Shown: positions 26,834 to 35,557, counted from the stretch's first letter. The stretch: DNA of 64,000 bases from Spirochaetales bacterium (GCA_016930085.1 JAFGHO010000025.1:1-64000), one strand, 5' to 3'. Made by a program: numbers and translations. Notes: generated by a model from the letters alone, not told the origin.

Positions 26834-27709
26834 TCAACGAACCTCCGCCAGGGCAATCCGCTCGATGCTCAATACACCTAGATCGAGTCCCGCCGGTTTC
26901 ATGTACCGTTCCCGAAGCTCATTCGAGCCGATATCTTCAACCAGGGAAAGTGAGTACCGGGAAATGTCATCGCGCAATGTAACCGGATCGAGTCCATAGA
27001 TCCATAGCGGGTCCCGTTTTTTCCTCATCTGTGTATACATGGTATTCAATGCTTCGGGAATACGGCCGCCTTCGATAAAATCTTTCAGAACGTACGTAAA
27101 GACGATCCTGCTTCCGGATGAGGCTTTTGCGGCATAGGTAAAGGTAGCGTCATTGGCCTTTTCCGTAATATATTGCGTCACCCCTTCCATGATAAAAAGG
27201 GTCTTTTCGCCGGGATCGTATCCCGCTTTTCCCAGTTCGGTATCGAGACCTTGCACGGTAAAATCGATGGGGGTGAAAACGATATGATCCGGAAGCGACC
27301 CCAGCATCTTTTTTATTTTCCCCCTTTTCTTATTAATTACCGACGGATGATCGACCTCGAAGTATCTGAGACGTTCCATGCCGGGGATATACAAGCCGCG
27401 GCAATCCATGCCCGCGCCCAGATTGACGATGGTCGTGATCTTTTTTTCCGCGATGCAGCTTTTTATCAGATCATCGATATAGCGGACGCGGCAGAACATC
27501 CAGCCGACCAGGCCGGGCGTCATTTTTTCCCTCATCTTCATGAGAGAATCGAACCGACGGGGACTGCGCATGATATTGAGTGTAAACCTGTACGGCAGCG
27601 ACAATAGCCGTTCGGCATACGGGTCTTCAAAGAGACGTTTTCCCTTTGGGTAAAGCATCATGACGGCTTTGAGAAAGGCGGTTCCCATGGCCGATTCGAT
27701 CGCTTTCAT
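26834..27709 (-). CDS. LCM-type SAM methyltransferase, copy 3
   Basis: 291 residues, ATG behind GAGGAGG. SAM motif N-L-G-A-G-M-D-C-R-G, then F-E-V-D-H-P, and T-P-I-D-F-T. Upstream member of a tandem pair; about 35 nt separate it from copy 2. Likely carboxyl or O-methylation of an unidentified molecule. Confidence 0.85.
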   Translation of the reverse strand: MKAIESAMGTAFLKAVMMLYPKGKRLFEDPYAERLLSLPYRFTLNIMRSPRRFDSLMKMREKMTPGLVGWMFCRVRYIDDLIKSCIAEKKITTIVNLGAGMDCRGLYIPGMERLRYFEVDHPSVINKKRGKIKKMLGSLPDHIVFTPIDFTVQGLDTELGKAGYDPGEKTLFIMEGVTQYITEKANDATFTYAAKASSGSRIVFTYVLKDFIEGGRIPEALNTMYTQMRKKRDPLWIYGLDPVTLRDDISRYSLSLVEDIGSNELRERYMKPAGLDLGVLSIERIALAEVR

Positions 27710-27744
27710 AATGTCCTCCTCAAAGATTTTGTGTCATCTTATAG

Positions 27745-28170
27745 TTACGGATCGAGATTTTCCAGCGCTTTCGTCGATCTGTTATATTCGCGGTAATAAC
27801 AGTTTCTCGCGTCGCCGTTTTTGTTTTTCGTATGGCAAATGCCGCTTTTTTTGGGTTTCACGACATACACAAGTGAGTTTTGTTCACAATTGACCAGGAT
27901 ACGTTTTACTTCAAAGGTGTTGCCGGAAGTTTTACCTTTTATCCATAACTCGTTTCTCGATGTACTCCAGAACGTCGCAATACCCGTGTCGACGGTCGTT
28001 TCAAAGGCCGGCCGGTTCGTGTAGGCAATCAGAATAACCTCTCCGGTCTCACTATCCTGGACCGCGACCGGAATGCAATCCTGTCCTGTTTTGGCGATGG
28101 CCGATAATTTCGTAAAATCGAGTCTGAGTTCCGATCCTTCTTCAAGATCATAGCGCGGATTGTTTTCCAT
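27745..28170 (-). CDS. HisI-like protein (phosphoribosyl-AMP cyclohydrolase family)
   Basis: 141 residues from an ATG behind AAAGGA. The family core is clear: V-A-V-Q-D, W-S-T-S-R-N-E-L-W-I-K-G-K-T-S-G-N, then a C-H-T...C-Y-Y-R end that provides zinc ligands C95, C112 and C124. In HisI the zinc cysteine sits in D-C-D-x-D, whose aspartates bind magnesium. Here the stretch is N94-C95-E96-Q97-N98, so the magnesium site is changed. No other his genes are nearby. It may be a divergent cyclohydrolase or act on another nucleotide. The operator-like palindrome upstream suggests regulation. Confidence 0.75.
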   Translation of the reverse strand: MENNPRYDLEEGSELRLDFTKLSAIAKTGQDCIPVAVQDSETGEVILIAYTNRPAFETTVDTGIATFWSTSRNELWIKGKTSGNTFEVKRILVNCEQNSLVYVVKPKKSGICHTKNKNGDARNCYYREYNRSTKALENLDP

Positions 28171-28223
28171 GGTGTTCCTTTCGCGGTTGATCGCTGTCTC
28201 CATGTATAATGGAGATAGTCCGA

Positions 28224-28251
28224 TTCATACCGATATATATCGGTCTTTCAA
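28224..28251 (-). promoter_or_regulatory. Promoter with palindromic operator for the HisI-like gene
   Basis: On the minus strand: TTGAAA, 16-nt spacer, TATGAA. The spacer is filled by a perfect palindrome, ACCGATATATATCGGT (28229-28244). A repressor bound there would block the polymerase. The repressor is not identifiable. Confidence 0.5.
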
Positions 28252-28310
28252 TATTACAGTAAAAACGTTTCGTGTGCAACGACCGATCATTCCACCTGCG
28301 GCATTATGTA

Positions 28311-28718
28311 TCATTCTCCGCGGATAAGCAGAACGGGAATATTCGTCTTGTGCTTGATGCAGTCGGAAACACTCCCGAACAGAAAATCGAGAAAGAAGCC
28401 GTGGCCGTGGGTGCCGATCGCCACGAGATCGTACGATCCGCCATCTATCTCTTTCAGAATTTCCTTTTCCGGCTCCCCGTGCCGCATGATAATACCGGCC
28501 GGGATTCCTTCCTTTTCCAGGCGTGCTTTTTTCTCGTCGAGATACGGCGCGGCCTTGTCCGTCATGAAGCGATGCTGGTCCAGCGTATGCGAATGAACGA
28601 CATGCAGGAGAACGACTTCGGAGCGGTGGATTTTAGCGAGGCTGCATACATGATCCATGACCGCATCATCGGCGGACGAAAGATCTATCGTCAACAGTAT
28701 TTTTCGATACAAATCCAT
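28311..28718 (-). CDS. Universal stress protein (UspA family)
   Basis: 135 residues, single Usp domain. ATP-binding signature G-T-H-G-H-G followed by G-S-V-S, typical of the nucleotide-binding subgroup. I take the ATG six bases after GGAGG; the ATG six bases earlier directly abuts that site. It starts two bases downstream of the NRAMP stop, so it is coupled to metal transport, perhaps as a regulatory partner, as seen with other transporter-linked Usp proteins. Confidence 0.9.
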   Translation of the reverse strand: MDLYRKILLTIDLSSADDAVMDHVCSLAKIHRSEVVLLHVVHSHTLDQHRFMTDKAAPYLDEKKARLEKEGIPAGIIMRHGEPEKEILKEIDGGSYDLVAIGTHGHGFFLDFLFGSVSDCIKHKTNIPVLLIRGE

Positions 28719-28720
28719 GG

Positions 28721-29974
28721 TCATCCTCCCCCGAAAAGCGTTGTATAAAGAAGATATATATTCAACATAATTATAATGACTGATATCAGGACCGCAAGAC
28801 CGAACTCAGCCCGGCCGCTTCGAAAGGAGCCCATGATTTTCTTTTTCCTGCACAGGAGAAGCAGGGGGATCAGGGTAAACGGAAGCTGGATACTCAGCAC
28901 CACCTGGCTGAAAATGAGTATTTTATAGGTATCCAGGTTCAAAAGAATGATGAGAAACGAGGGGATCGCGGTAATGAAGGTGGAAATTTTATATAAAAGG
29001 GTTTTGGGGTCTTCCGGTTTTCCCAGAAAACCGGTAATGACATTGACTTCCGCCATGGACGATGTAATGGAGGAACCCACGCCGGAAAAAAGAAGCGCGA
29101 CCGCGAAGAGCAGTCCCGCAAGGGGGCCCGCGAGAGGGGAGAGTGTTTTCGATGCCGACTCGATACTGTCCACGATTATATTGTGCTTTGAGAAGACCGC
29201 GGCCGCGACGACGATCATTGCCGAATTGACGATCCAGCCCAAAAACATTGCGGAAAAGGTGTCGATTTTCTCGTATATTAAAAGCCTTTTTTTCTCCGAT
29301 TCACGGATACCCCACCGCCTGCTGTGGATGACATTCGAATGGAGAAAAATATTGTGGGGCATCACCACCGCTCCGAGAATCCCCATCGCGATATAGATGT
29401 TGCCCTCCGTGATTTTGGGAACGACGACAAACGGAAGGAGTTCCGGCCAGGCCGGTTTCACGATCGCGATCTCGATGACATAACAGATTGATATGACGCC
29501 GAGAAAACCGATAATAATCTTCTCGAGATGGTGATAACGCTGGCTGACGATGAAAAATACTTCCAAAACGACGGTGACGAACGCACCGAGCCAAAGCGGA
29601 AAACCGAAAAGGAGTGAAAAGCCGATCGCGCCGCCCAGCAGTTCGGCGACATCGGTCGCCATGCACGCCAGGACGATGGTTACGCCTAAAACCGCCGAGA
29701 CAGGCCGGGGGAAGTTCTCCCTGATGTTCACGGCAAGGGATTTACCTGTTGCGATTCCAAGTTTCGCCGACATACTCTGGATCAGGATCAATATCATCGT
29801 GCTGAGGGTGATCACCCAGAGGAGTTCGTAACCGAACCCGGAACCGCCCTCGATATTGGTCGCCCAGTTGCCGGGATCGATAAATCCCACGGTCACGAGA
29901 AAGCCGGGCCCCAGAAACGATAATAATTTACCGAATAATGACCTCCGTTTTTCGTCTGTCTTTATCAGGTGCAT
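28721..29974 (-). CDS. NRAMP-family divalent metal transporter
   Basis: 417 residues, about 11 transmembrane helices. Metal-binding motifs are intact: D-P-G-N (33-36) in helix 1 and M205-P-H-N in helix 6, where the methionine favours Mn2+/Fe2+ over Ca2+/Mg2+. Proton-coupled uptake at the inner membrane. The start is the ATG behind AAGGA; a longer frame upstream is basic and unlikely. In operon with the Usp gene. Promoter at 30024-30052. Confidence 0.93.
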   Translation of the reverse strand: MHLIKTDEKRRSLFGKLLSFLGPGFLVTVGFIDPGNWATNIEGGSGFGYELLWVITLSTMILILIQSMSAKLGIATGKSLAVNIRENFPRPVSAVLGVTIVLACMATDVAELLGGAIGFSLLFGFPLWLGAFVTVVLEVFFIVSQRYHHLEKIIIGFLGVISICYVIEIAIVKPAWPELLPFVVVPKITEGNIYIAMGILGAVVMPHNIFLHSNVIHSRRWGIRESEKKRLLIYEKIDTFSAMFLGWIVNSAMIVVAAAVFSKHNIIVDSIESASKTLSPLAGPLAGLLFAVALLFSGVGSSITSSMAEVNVITGFLGKPEDPKTLLYKISTFITAIPSFLIILLNLDTYKILIFSQVVLSIQLPFTLIPLLLLCRKKKIMGSFRSGRAEFGLAVLISVIIIMLNIYLLYTTLFGGG

Positions 29975-30023
29975 AGTCCTTCTTTCCCGTATCACGAACG
30001 TGTGTGGCATGTAATTACGGAAT

Positions 30024-30052
30024 AATATATCTCAAACAATAAGGCCTCACAA
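30024..30052 (-). promoter_or_regulatory. Promoter of the NRAMP-usp operon
   Basis: Minus strand: TTGTGA (30052-30047), 17-nt spacer, TATATT (30029-30024), about 50 nt before the start codon. I could not identify a clear metal-regulator box. Confidence 0.5.
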
Positions 30053-30152
30053 TAACCATTTTTCCAATAATATCGGCGCCGTTTCTCCCCGTTCGTCATT
30101 CCGGATACGGTTCGGAATAGAATGGAAAAAGGATTCATTGAAAAATTGGGGG

Positions 30153-30185
30153 TTGACTGTTTTTGATATCCGGGTTAACGTTAAC
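30153..30185 (+). promoter_or_regulatory. Promoter/operator region of the GH62 gene
   Basis: TTGACT (30153-30158), 17-nt spacer and a weak -10 (TAACGT, 30176-30181) overlapped by the perfect palindrome GTTAACGTTAAC (30174-30185). A palindrome across the -10 fits a LacI-type repressor operator. The leader to the start codon is about 130 nt. I see no gene in 30011-30314. Confidence 0.5.
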
Positions 30186-30314
30186 GCATTCCGTGTCTTC
30201 GGCTTTCCGTTTTGGGCGTCCGGGACCGATACATGAAGGATAATCATTTTTGAAGAAAGCCGGGAACGGCTTCTTCAGTGAGAAAAAATATGTGATGTTA
30301 TAAGGAGGAAGAAA

Positions 30315-31448
30315 ATGTACAGGTTTATCGCTTTCGTTTTTATCTGTCTGATAATGACCGCCTCGTGCCAGCATCAAACCATCAAAGAAACAGAGGGCAC
30401 TACCATGAAAAAAAATGAACCAAAGGCGGCAAAACAACGGGTAATCGATGTTCAAACGCCTTTCGCGTGGGAATCGAGCGGTATTCTGATCAATCCGAAA
30501 TCCGACGAGCGCCATACCCCCGTGTCGATCAAGGATCCGACGATCGTCTTTTTCGAAGGCAAGTGGCATATTTACGCGACCATTTACGATACGGCCGCAA
30601 AAACCTGGAGTATGGTTTACCTGAGTTTTTCCGACTGGTCGGAGGCGGATACCGCCACTCAATACTACATGGACGCCAATCCGGCGCTGCGCGGCTACAA
30701 GTGCGCGCCGCAGGTTTTCTATTTCAAACCGCAGAAGAAATGGTACCTGATCTACCAGTCCCAGCCGCCCACCTATTCGACTGCCGATACACTGGGGGGG
30801 CCTTCCGAATGGAGCGCGCCGAAGTATTTCTATAAACGCAAACCGGAAGGCGCGCCCGGTCTCTGGATCGATTACTGGATTATCTGCGACGAGGCGAACG
30901 CCTATCTGTTTTTCTCCGGCGACGACGGCAAGCTCTACCGGAGTCAGACGAAGGTCAAGGATTTTCCCGAGGGTTTCGGAGAGATCACGGTCGTCATGTC
31001 GTTCCCCGAGCGGAGAGACCTGTTCGAAGGCTGCTGTGTGTACAAAATCAAAGGACGCAACAGGTATCTGCTGCTCAATGAATGCGCGAACAGCAGCTGG
31101 CGGCGGTATTACAAGGCGTTCATTTCGGACAGCATTGACGGCACATGGTATGAACTGGCCCCGAGTTACGACGAACCGTTCTGCGGCGGGGCGAACGTCA
31201 CCTTTCCGGATGGCGTCGAACCCTGGACCCGCGATTTCAGCCACGGAGAACTCCTGCGCGCGGGCTATGACCAGACCATGACGATCGACGACGGAAATCT
31301 CCGGTTTTTATATCAGGGGAGCACCGGTTCGGCATCTTCCTACGAACTGATTCCCTGGAGCCTGGGATTGTTGACGCAGGTCGAAGAACCGGAGGCGAAA
31401 AGCGTCTTCGACGTGGACTTCGAAAGCCTTAATCCTTATTCGGATTGA
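30315..31448 (+). CDS. GH62 alpha-L-arabinofuranosidase lipoprotein
   Basis: 377 residues. Lipoprotein signal (M-T-A-S-C), then a five-bladed beta-propeller GH62 domain. V/I-K-D-P-T-I-V-F-F-E-G-K-W-H (catalytic base Asp near residue 75), Y-K-C-A-P-Q-V-F-Y-F, and D-Y-W-I-I-C-D. It removes arabinose from arabinoxylan. Anchored to the cell envelope. AAGGAGG precedes the ATG. It lacks a dockerin, unlike the cellulase and mannanases to the left. Confidence 0.92.
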   Translation: MYRFIAFVFICLIMTASCQHQTIKETEGTTMKKNEPKAAKQRVIDVQTPFAWESSGILINPKSDERHTPVSIKDPTIVFFEGKWHIYATIYDTAAKTWSMVYLSFSDWSEADTATQYYMDANPALRGYKCAPQVFYFKPQKKWYLIYQSQPPTYSTADTLGGPSEWSAPKYFYKRKPEGAPGLWIDYWIICDEANAYLFFSGDDGKLYRSQTKVKDFPEGFGEITVVMSFPERRDLFEGCCVYKIKGRNRYLLLNECANSSWRRYYKAFISDSIDGTWYELAPSYDEPFCGGANVTFPDGVEPWTRDFSHGELLRAGYDQTMTIDDGNLRFLYQGSTGSASSYELIPWSLGLLTQVEEPEAKSVFDVDFESLNPYSD

Positions 31449-31503
31449 CACCCGGCTTTATGGCCGTCAGTGACGGCGGCGAAAGCACCGTTTCAAAGGC
31501 CGG

Positions 31504-31547
31504 ATGCGGGAGTATTGCCTGACACAGTATGCTCCCGCATTTTTTGC
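31504..31547. terminator. Terminator between GH62 and hsdR
   Basis: ATGCGGGAG (31504-31512) pairs with CTCCCGCAT (31532-31540), followed by a T-run. Serves the GH62 gene and may also mark the boundary of the defence island. Confidence 0.75.
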
Positions 31548-31559
31548 CGGGGGGGGTAT

Positions 31560-33833
31560 CTATTTACCACTTGTCAACTCTTCTGCAATTAATTCCGCCT
31601 GCTTTAATACTGTTTCCGTCGCAAGCATTTGCATGTCCGGCGGATAGCCGTATTGCCTGAGAACCCTTTTAACAATTACTTTCAATTTCGCTTTCACGCT
31701 TTCCTTTATGGACCAGTCGATTGATGCGTTTTCCTTGACCTTTTCATAAAGGACAACCGCAAGTTCACGGAGTTTTTCCTGTTCCATGACCTGCCGCGCG
31801 CTTTCGTTATTCGCAATGGCGGTATAGAAAGCGTATTCATAATCGGAAAGACCCATTTCCTGAGGTTCTTTGTCCATTTCATGAATTTCCCTGGATAATT
31901 CAATGAGGTCTTCTATGACTTCCGCGGCAGTAAGAATTTTGTTGTGATATTTCCTGATGGAATTTTCGAGCATTTCCATCAAGGTTTTGCCTTGAATCAG
32001 GTTCTTCTTTGTCCGGGATTTTATTTCATCATTGAGAAGCTTTTTCAGCACTTCAAGGGCGATGTTTTTGTGCTCCATATTCTTCACTTCAAGGAGAAAG
32101 TCTTCCGACAATATGGAAATATCCGGTTTTTGTATTCCGGCGGTATCAAAGACATCGATTACCTTTTCCGTAACAAGCGCTTTGTCAACGACCTGCCTTA
32201 TGGCTGTTCCGACTTCTTCATCCGTTCTGCCTTCACCCGTTATGTCGAACTTGACGAGCCGTGATTTCACCGCCTGAAAGAACGCCACTTCATCTTTCAC
32301 GTCCATTGCCTTTTCATGGGGTATTGCTATGGACAATGCTTTGGATAAAGCGGTAACTTCGTCAATAAAACGTTTTCTTCCGTTTTCGAGACCGAGTATG
32401 TGTTCCTCGGCGGAAAGTATGAGTACTAGTTTTTTGCCGGTGACATTCCCGTTTTCGTCTTTGTCGTCGATCGTTTTCGCCTTGAAACCGTACTGTGTCC
32501 TGTGGGCTTCGTCCGCAATGACGACGATATTGGTTCTGTCCGACAGTTTTTCATACACGTTTCCTTCTTCCGGCTGGAACTTCTGGATCGTGGTGAAAAC
32601 CACACCCCCGGAGGCGACTTTCAGTAATTCCTTCAATTGCTCCCTGTTCCCGGCCTGTACCGGTTCCTGGCGGAGCAATTGCCTGGACGAGGCAAAGGTG
32701 TCGAAAAGCTGGTCGTCGAGGTCGTTGCGGTCGGTGATGACGAGAATGGTGGGATTATCCATGGCAAGAACGATCTTTCCGGCATAAAAAACCATGGACA
32801 GGGATTTCCCCGACCCCTGGGTATGCCAGACGACGCCGCCTTTTTTGTCTCCCGCGGGCTGTGATTTCACGCCGGGTACGCCGTAGCTTTCCGGCGACTC
32901 CTTAACCATGGAGACTCCGGCACGAACGGCCGTTTTTTCACCATAGCCTGCCGCACGGAGCGTCGATTCGACCGCCCTGTTTACCGCATAGTATTGATGA
33001 TAGGCGGCCAGTTTTTTAACGCTCCGGACGGTGATGACGCCCGTTTCCCGGTCCTCTTTTCCGGATTTTTCAAAAACAATGAAATGCCGGATAAGGTCGA
33101 GCAGCGTTTTTTTATCGAGCATGCCGCGAATCAATGTTTCAAGCTGCCCTATGAGGGGAGAAGCCTCGATGTTGCCGTCTGCGGTTTTCCATGCCATGAA
33201 ACGGTTGTACCCGGAGGAAATCGTTCCGGCCTTTGCTTCGAGCCCGTCGGAGACAATTAAAAAGCCGTTATAGGCGAACAGGGAGGGGATCGACCGTATA
33301 TAGGTTTGCAATTGCTTGAATGCCGAATGAACCGTTACGTTTTCATCCGCGGGATTTTTAAGTTCCATAACGACAAGGGGCAGGCCGTTGACGAATAATA
33401 CCACATCGGGGCGTTTGTTCACATGGTTTTCGATCACGGTGTATTGATTCAGGACGATAAAATCATTGTTTTCAGGATCGTTAAAGTCGATAAGCCATAC
33501 AAGCTCGCCCCGGCTGCTTCCGTCTTTCCGACAGGCGACCTTGACGCCTTCGGTCAGCATCCGGTGAAAGCTTTCGTTATCGGCAATCAGTTCGGGAGAG
33601 TTGAGACGTTGTGTTTGTTTTACCGCATCCTCCCTCGCGTCCGCCGGTATTGCCGGGTTGATGCGGGAAACCGCTTTTTTTATTCTTTCAGGCAGAAGGA
33701 CATCTTCAAAGGAGGCGCGCTCCGGCGCTTCACCGTCCGGGGCGATATCGGGACCGTATATATATTGGTAACCGTGTTTTTCGAGGAGTTCGACGGCAAA
33801 GGTTTCGATGGCGGATTCGGTGATTCTGGTCAT
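31560..33833 (-). CDS. hsdR: Type I restriction subunit R, internally deleted
   Basis: 757 residues against about 1000 in this family. Present: PD-(D/E)xK nuclease (D143, E157, K159 in V-M-E-L-K), Walker A H-T-Q-G-S-G-K-S (337-344), D-E-A-H (441-444) and the C-terminal helical region from L-I-L-S-A-E-E-H. Missing: everything from after residue about 468 (near base 32430), i.e. the G-F-T-G-T-P motif and the second RecA domain with motifs IV-VI. The reading frame is kept across the join. DNA translocation, and hence restriction, should be lost. The gene lies far from hsdM and hsdS, with Gabija-like and IrrE/PIN genes between. No Shine-Dalgarno precedes the ATG. Confidence 0.85.
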   Translation of the reverse strand: MTRITESAIETFAVELLEKHGYQYIYGPDIAPDGEAPERASFEDVLLPERIKKAVSRINPAIPADAREDAVKQTQRLNSPELIADNESFHRMLTEGVKVACRKDGSSRGELVWLIDFNDPENNDFIVLNQYTVIENHVNKRPDVVLFVNGLPLVVMELKNPADENVTVHSAFKQLQTYIRSIPSLFAYNGFLIVSDGLEAKAGTISSGYNRFMAWKTADGNIEASPLIGQLETLIRGMLDKKTLLDLIRHFIVFEKSGKEDRETGVITVRSVKKLAAYHQYYAVNRAVESTLRAAGYGEKTAVRAGVSMVKESPESYGVPGVKSQPAGDKKGGVVWHTQGSGKSLSMVFYAGKIVLAMDNPTILVITDRNDLDDQLFDTFASSRQLLRQEPVQAGNREQLKELLKVASGGVVFTTIQKFQPEEGNVYEKLSDRTNIVVIADEAHRTQYGFKAKTIDDKDENGNVTGKKLVLILSAEEHILGLENGRKRFIDEVTALSKALSIAIPHEKAMDVKDEVAFFQAVKSRLVKFDITGEGRTDEEVGTAIRQVVDKALVTEKVIDVFDTAGIQKPDISILSEDFLLEVKNMEHKNIALEVLKKLLNDEIKSRTKKNLIQGKTLMEMLENSIRKYHNKILTAAEVIEDLIELSREIHEMDKEPQEMGLSDYEYAFYTAIANNESARQVMEQEKLRELAVVLYEKVKENASIDWSIKESVKAKLKVIVKRVLRQYGYPPDMQMLATETVLKQAELIAEELTSGK

Positions 33834-33839
33834 AAATGT

Positions 33840-33868
33840 ATAATACCGAATAAATGAATGTGGAACAA
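33840..33868 (-). promoter_or_regulatory. Possible leaderless promoter of hsdR
   Basis: Minus strand: TATTAT lies 6 nt before the ATG, with a weak TTGTTC 17 nt further up. Transcription would begin at or next to the start codon. Confidence 0.35.
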
Positions 33869-33886
33869 TACAAAAACGAGATTATA

Positions 33887-34375
33887 TTACTGTTCAAGTT
33901 TGTGCAAAAAATCATCAAGGACCGTTTTTGTAATAGTCGGATTAATTTCTGATATCTTTTTTGCAACCGAAGTAGCTTTTTTGGTACTGATTATTTTCTT
34001 TTGTACCATGTTCAGAAGCATTTCCATACCCCATACGACTTCCCCGCCGGCTGCAATACATTCTCTTCGTAATACCTTGTCATTGGTAATACAGACATAG
34101 TTTTCCTTTTTTACGTAAAAAAGACAAACTGCATCCTCAAATGAAAGATTCGGCAATTTTACTACTTCCCGATATGGTGTTGGAATAATAATAATTCCAA
34201 GTTTTTCTGCTTTTTCACTTGAAAGGTTGTTGACTTCATGAATAATGCAATCGGGTACATATACTTTACTATAAAAAGAGGCTGCTTTAGCTAAAATGTC
34301 CAAATCAACCGTTGTGAAATCAATCAGGACATTTGCATCACAAATAACGGCTTTCCGTTCAGGATCGGAACTCAA
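33887..34375 (-). CDS. PIN-domain protein
   Basis: About 162 residues. The start is probably a TTG 8 nt after GGAAGGA; an ATG at 34399 is also open. Acidic PIN residues, counted from that ATG: D21 in I-C-D-A-N-V-L-I-D, E55 in I-I-H-E-V, D89 in F-E-D-A, D107 in T-N-D. Probably an RNase. It overlaps the end of the HTH-IrrE gene, so the two are translationally coupled. Together they look like a toxin/regulator pair of the kind annotated as ImmA/IrrE-PIN modules. Confidence 0.75.
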   Translation of the reverse strand: MSSDPERKAVICDANVLIDFTTVDLDILAKAASFYSKVYVPDCIIHEVNNLSSEKAEKLGIIIIPTPYREVVKLPNLSFEDAVCLFYVKKENYVCITNDKVLRRECIAAGGEVVWGMEMLLNMVQKKIISTKKATSVAKKISEINPTITKTVLDDFLHKLEQ

Positions 34376-35489
34376 CAGGCATTTCCTTCCATGAAACAAG
34401 CAATTCCCGCATTGAGTCCATCGATACGCCGAGAATTTCGGCTGCGCGGGACAAGGATATTATTTCTTTTTCATAAGCTTCCCGTACCAGCCTGCTGAAA
34501 CGATCCTCGACAAGGTCATTCCTGCTCAAGGCATCGGGTTCATAATGATTTTTCAGATCATGGTTATGCAACCGTTTATAATAGACGGCAAAATTTTTGA
34601 TCAGATCACCATAATCAAGATTATTGTCAAGCTGGGCCAGTCTTTTCAGAACGGTTATATAACTAACCTTGTATATCTTTTTTATCCGTAAAACGGCATC
34701 GACCCAATGCAAACCCCCGGATTCATTCCATTCGCGACGTAATCCTTCATCCGGTAAAAGAAGATGCCCGGCAAACTCATCCGCTTCTTTTTCCTGATTT
34801 TCATCCTCCCGAGCGTTACCGGTAGCGGAACCATAGGTATTCTGATGCATGAGAAGATGTCCGAGTTCATGCGCAATAGTAAAAAGCTGTCTTTCGACAG
34901 ATATTTCCGGATGCGAATTAATAATTATGGCCGGGCCTTTTTCATCTTTTCCGACAGAAAGACCAAAACTTTTTTTATATCCAAAATTATAAATCCTGAG
35001 TTTAATCCCGGCATTTTCTATTGAATTAACAAAATCATAAACAGGTTCTTTCGGGTCATTGATTCTAAAAGCCTTACGAACTTTTTCTGCAAGACTTTTT
35101 TTACCGTCACGCCCATTATGATCGGCAAGGTTATCCAGGCTGTAATCTTTTTTTTCATCCAGTTCTTTTTCGAGATAATTGTAATCTTCAAGCCATTGAG
35201 CGGTGCTTATTATGGTCTGATCGCGTTCCGCCTTTTCCCTCGCACTAAGCTTACAGGATCTGAAACGCACGTTATTCAATGCAGGTGATTCCGACAGCAA
35301 ATCGACAAGACTGACTCCCAAAGCATCCGCAAGTTTGAGCAAAGTTGAACTTTTAGGTTCGGATTTGCCATTAAGGATATTGGACAAAGTAGCCGAACCC
35401 ATGCCCATTCTGGATGATAATGCGGAAACAGATAATTTCTTCATCTTCATAAAACGCCGGGTATTGCCGGCAATATTTCCGGTTTCCAT
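34359..35489 (-). CDS. XRE-family HTH plus ImmA/IrrE metallopeptidase
   Basis: 376 residues, ATG 7 nt after AAGGAG. N-terminal Xre helix-turn-helix (about 8-65; S-A-L-S-S-R-M-G-M-G-S-A-T-L-S-N-I-L). A COG2856/IrrE-type zinc peptidase follows: H-E-L-G-H (about 207-211) with the downstream E-x-E-A-D-E-F-A ligand. C-terminal helical part with a second HTH-like end. Such proteins cleave repressors or antitoxins on stress. The inverted repeat in its promoter suggests autoregulation. Downstream partner is the PIN protein. Confidence 0.88.
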   Translation of the reverse strand: METGNIAGNTRRFMKMKKLSVSALSSRMGMGSATLSNILNGKSEPKSSTLLKLADALGVSLVDLLSESPALNNVRFRSCKLSAREKAERDQTIISTAQWLEDYNYLEKELDEKKDYSLDNLADHNGRDGKKSLAEKVRKAFRINDPKEPVYDFVNSIENAGIKLRIYNFGYKKSFGLSVGKDEKGPAIIINSHPEISVERQLFTIAHELGHLLMHQNTYGSATGNAREDENQEKEADEFAGHLLLPDEGLRREWNESGGLHWVDAVLRIKKIYKVSYITVLKRLAQLDNNLDYGDLIKNFAVYYKRLHNHDLKNHYEPDALSRNDLVEDRFSRLVREAYEKEIISLSRAAEILGVSMDSMRELLVSWKEMPVEFRS

Positions 35490-35511
35490 TTTCACACTCC
35501 TTATATATATA

Positions 35512-35557
35512 AATATAGCGGACTATTTAATATATTTCAAGTATTTTTATTAAATAG
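35512..35557 (-). promoter_or_regulatory. Promoter and inverted repeat of the IrrE-PIN operon
   Basis: Minus strand: TTGAAA (35540-35535), 17-nt spacer, TATATT (35517-35512). The perfect inverted repeat CTATTTAATA (35523-35532) / TATTAAATAG (35548-35557) places one arm between the promoter boxes and one just upstream, fitting binding by the operon's own HTH protein. Confidence 0.6.

Noticed and set aside
30135-31244. 369-codon ORF antisense to GH62
   Set aside because: Covers the promoter and coding region of a clear GH62 gene; no domain.
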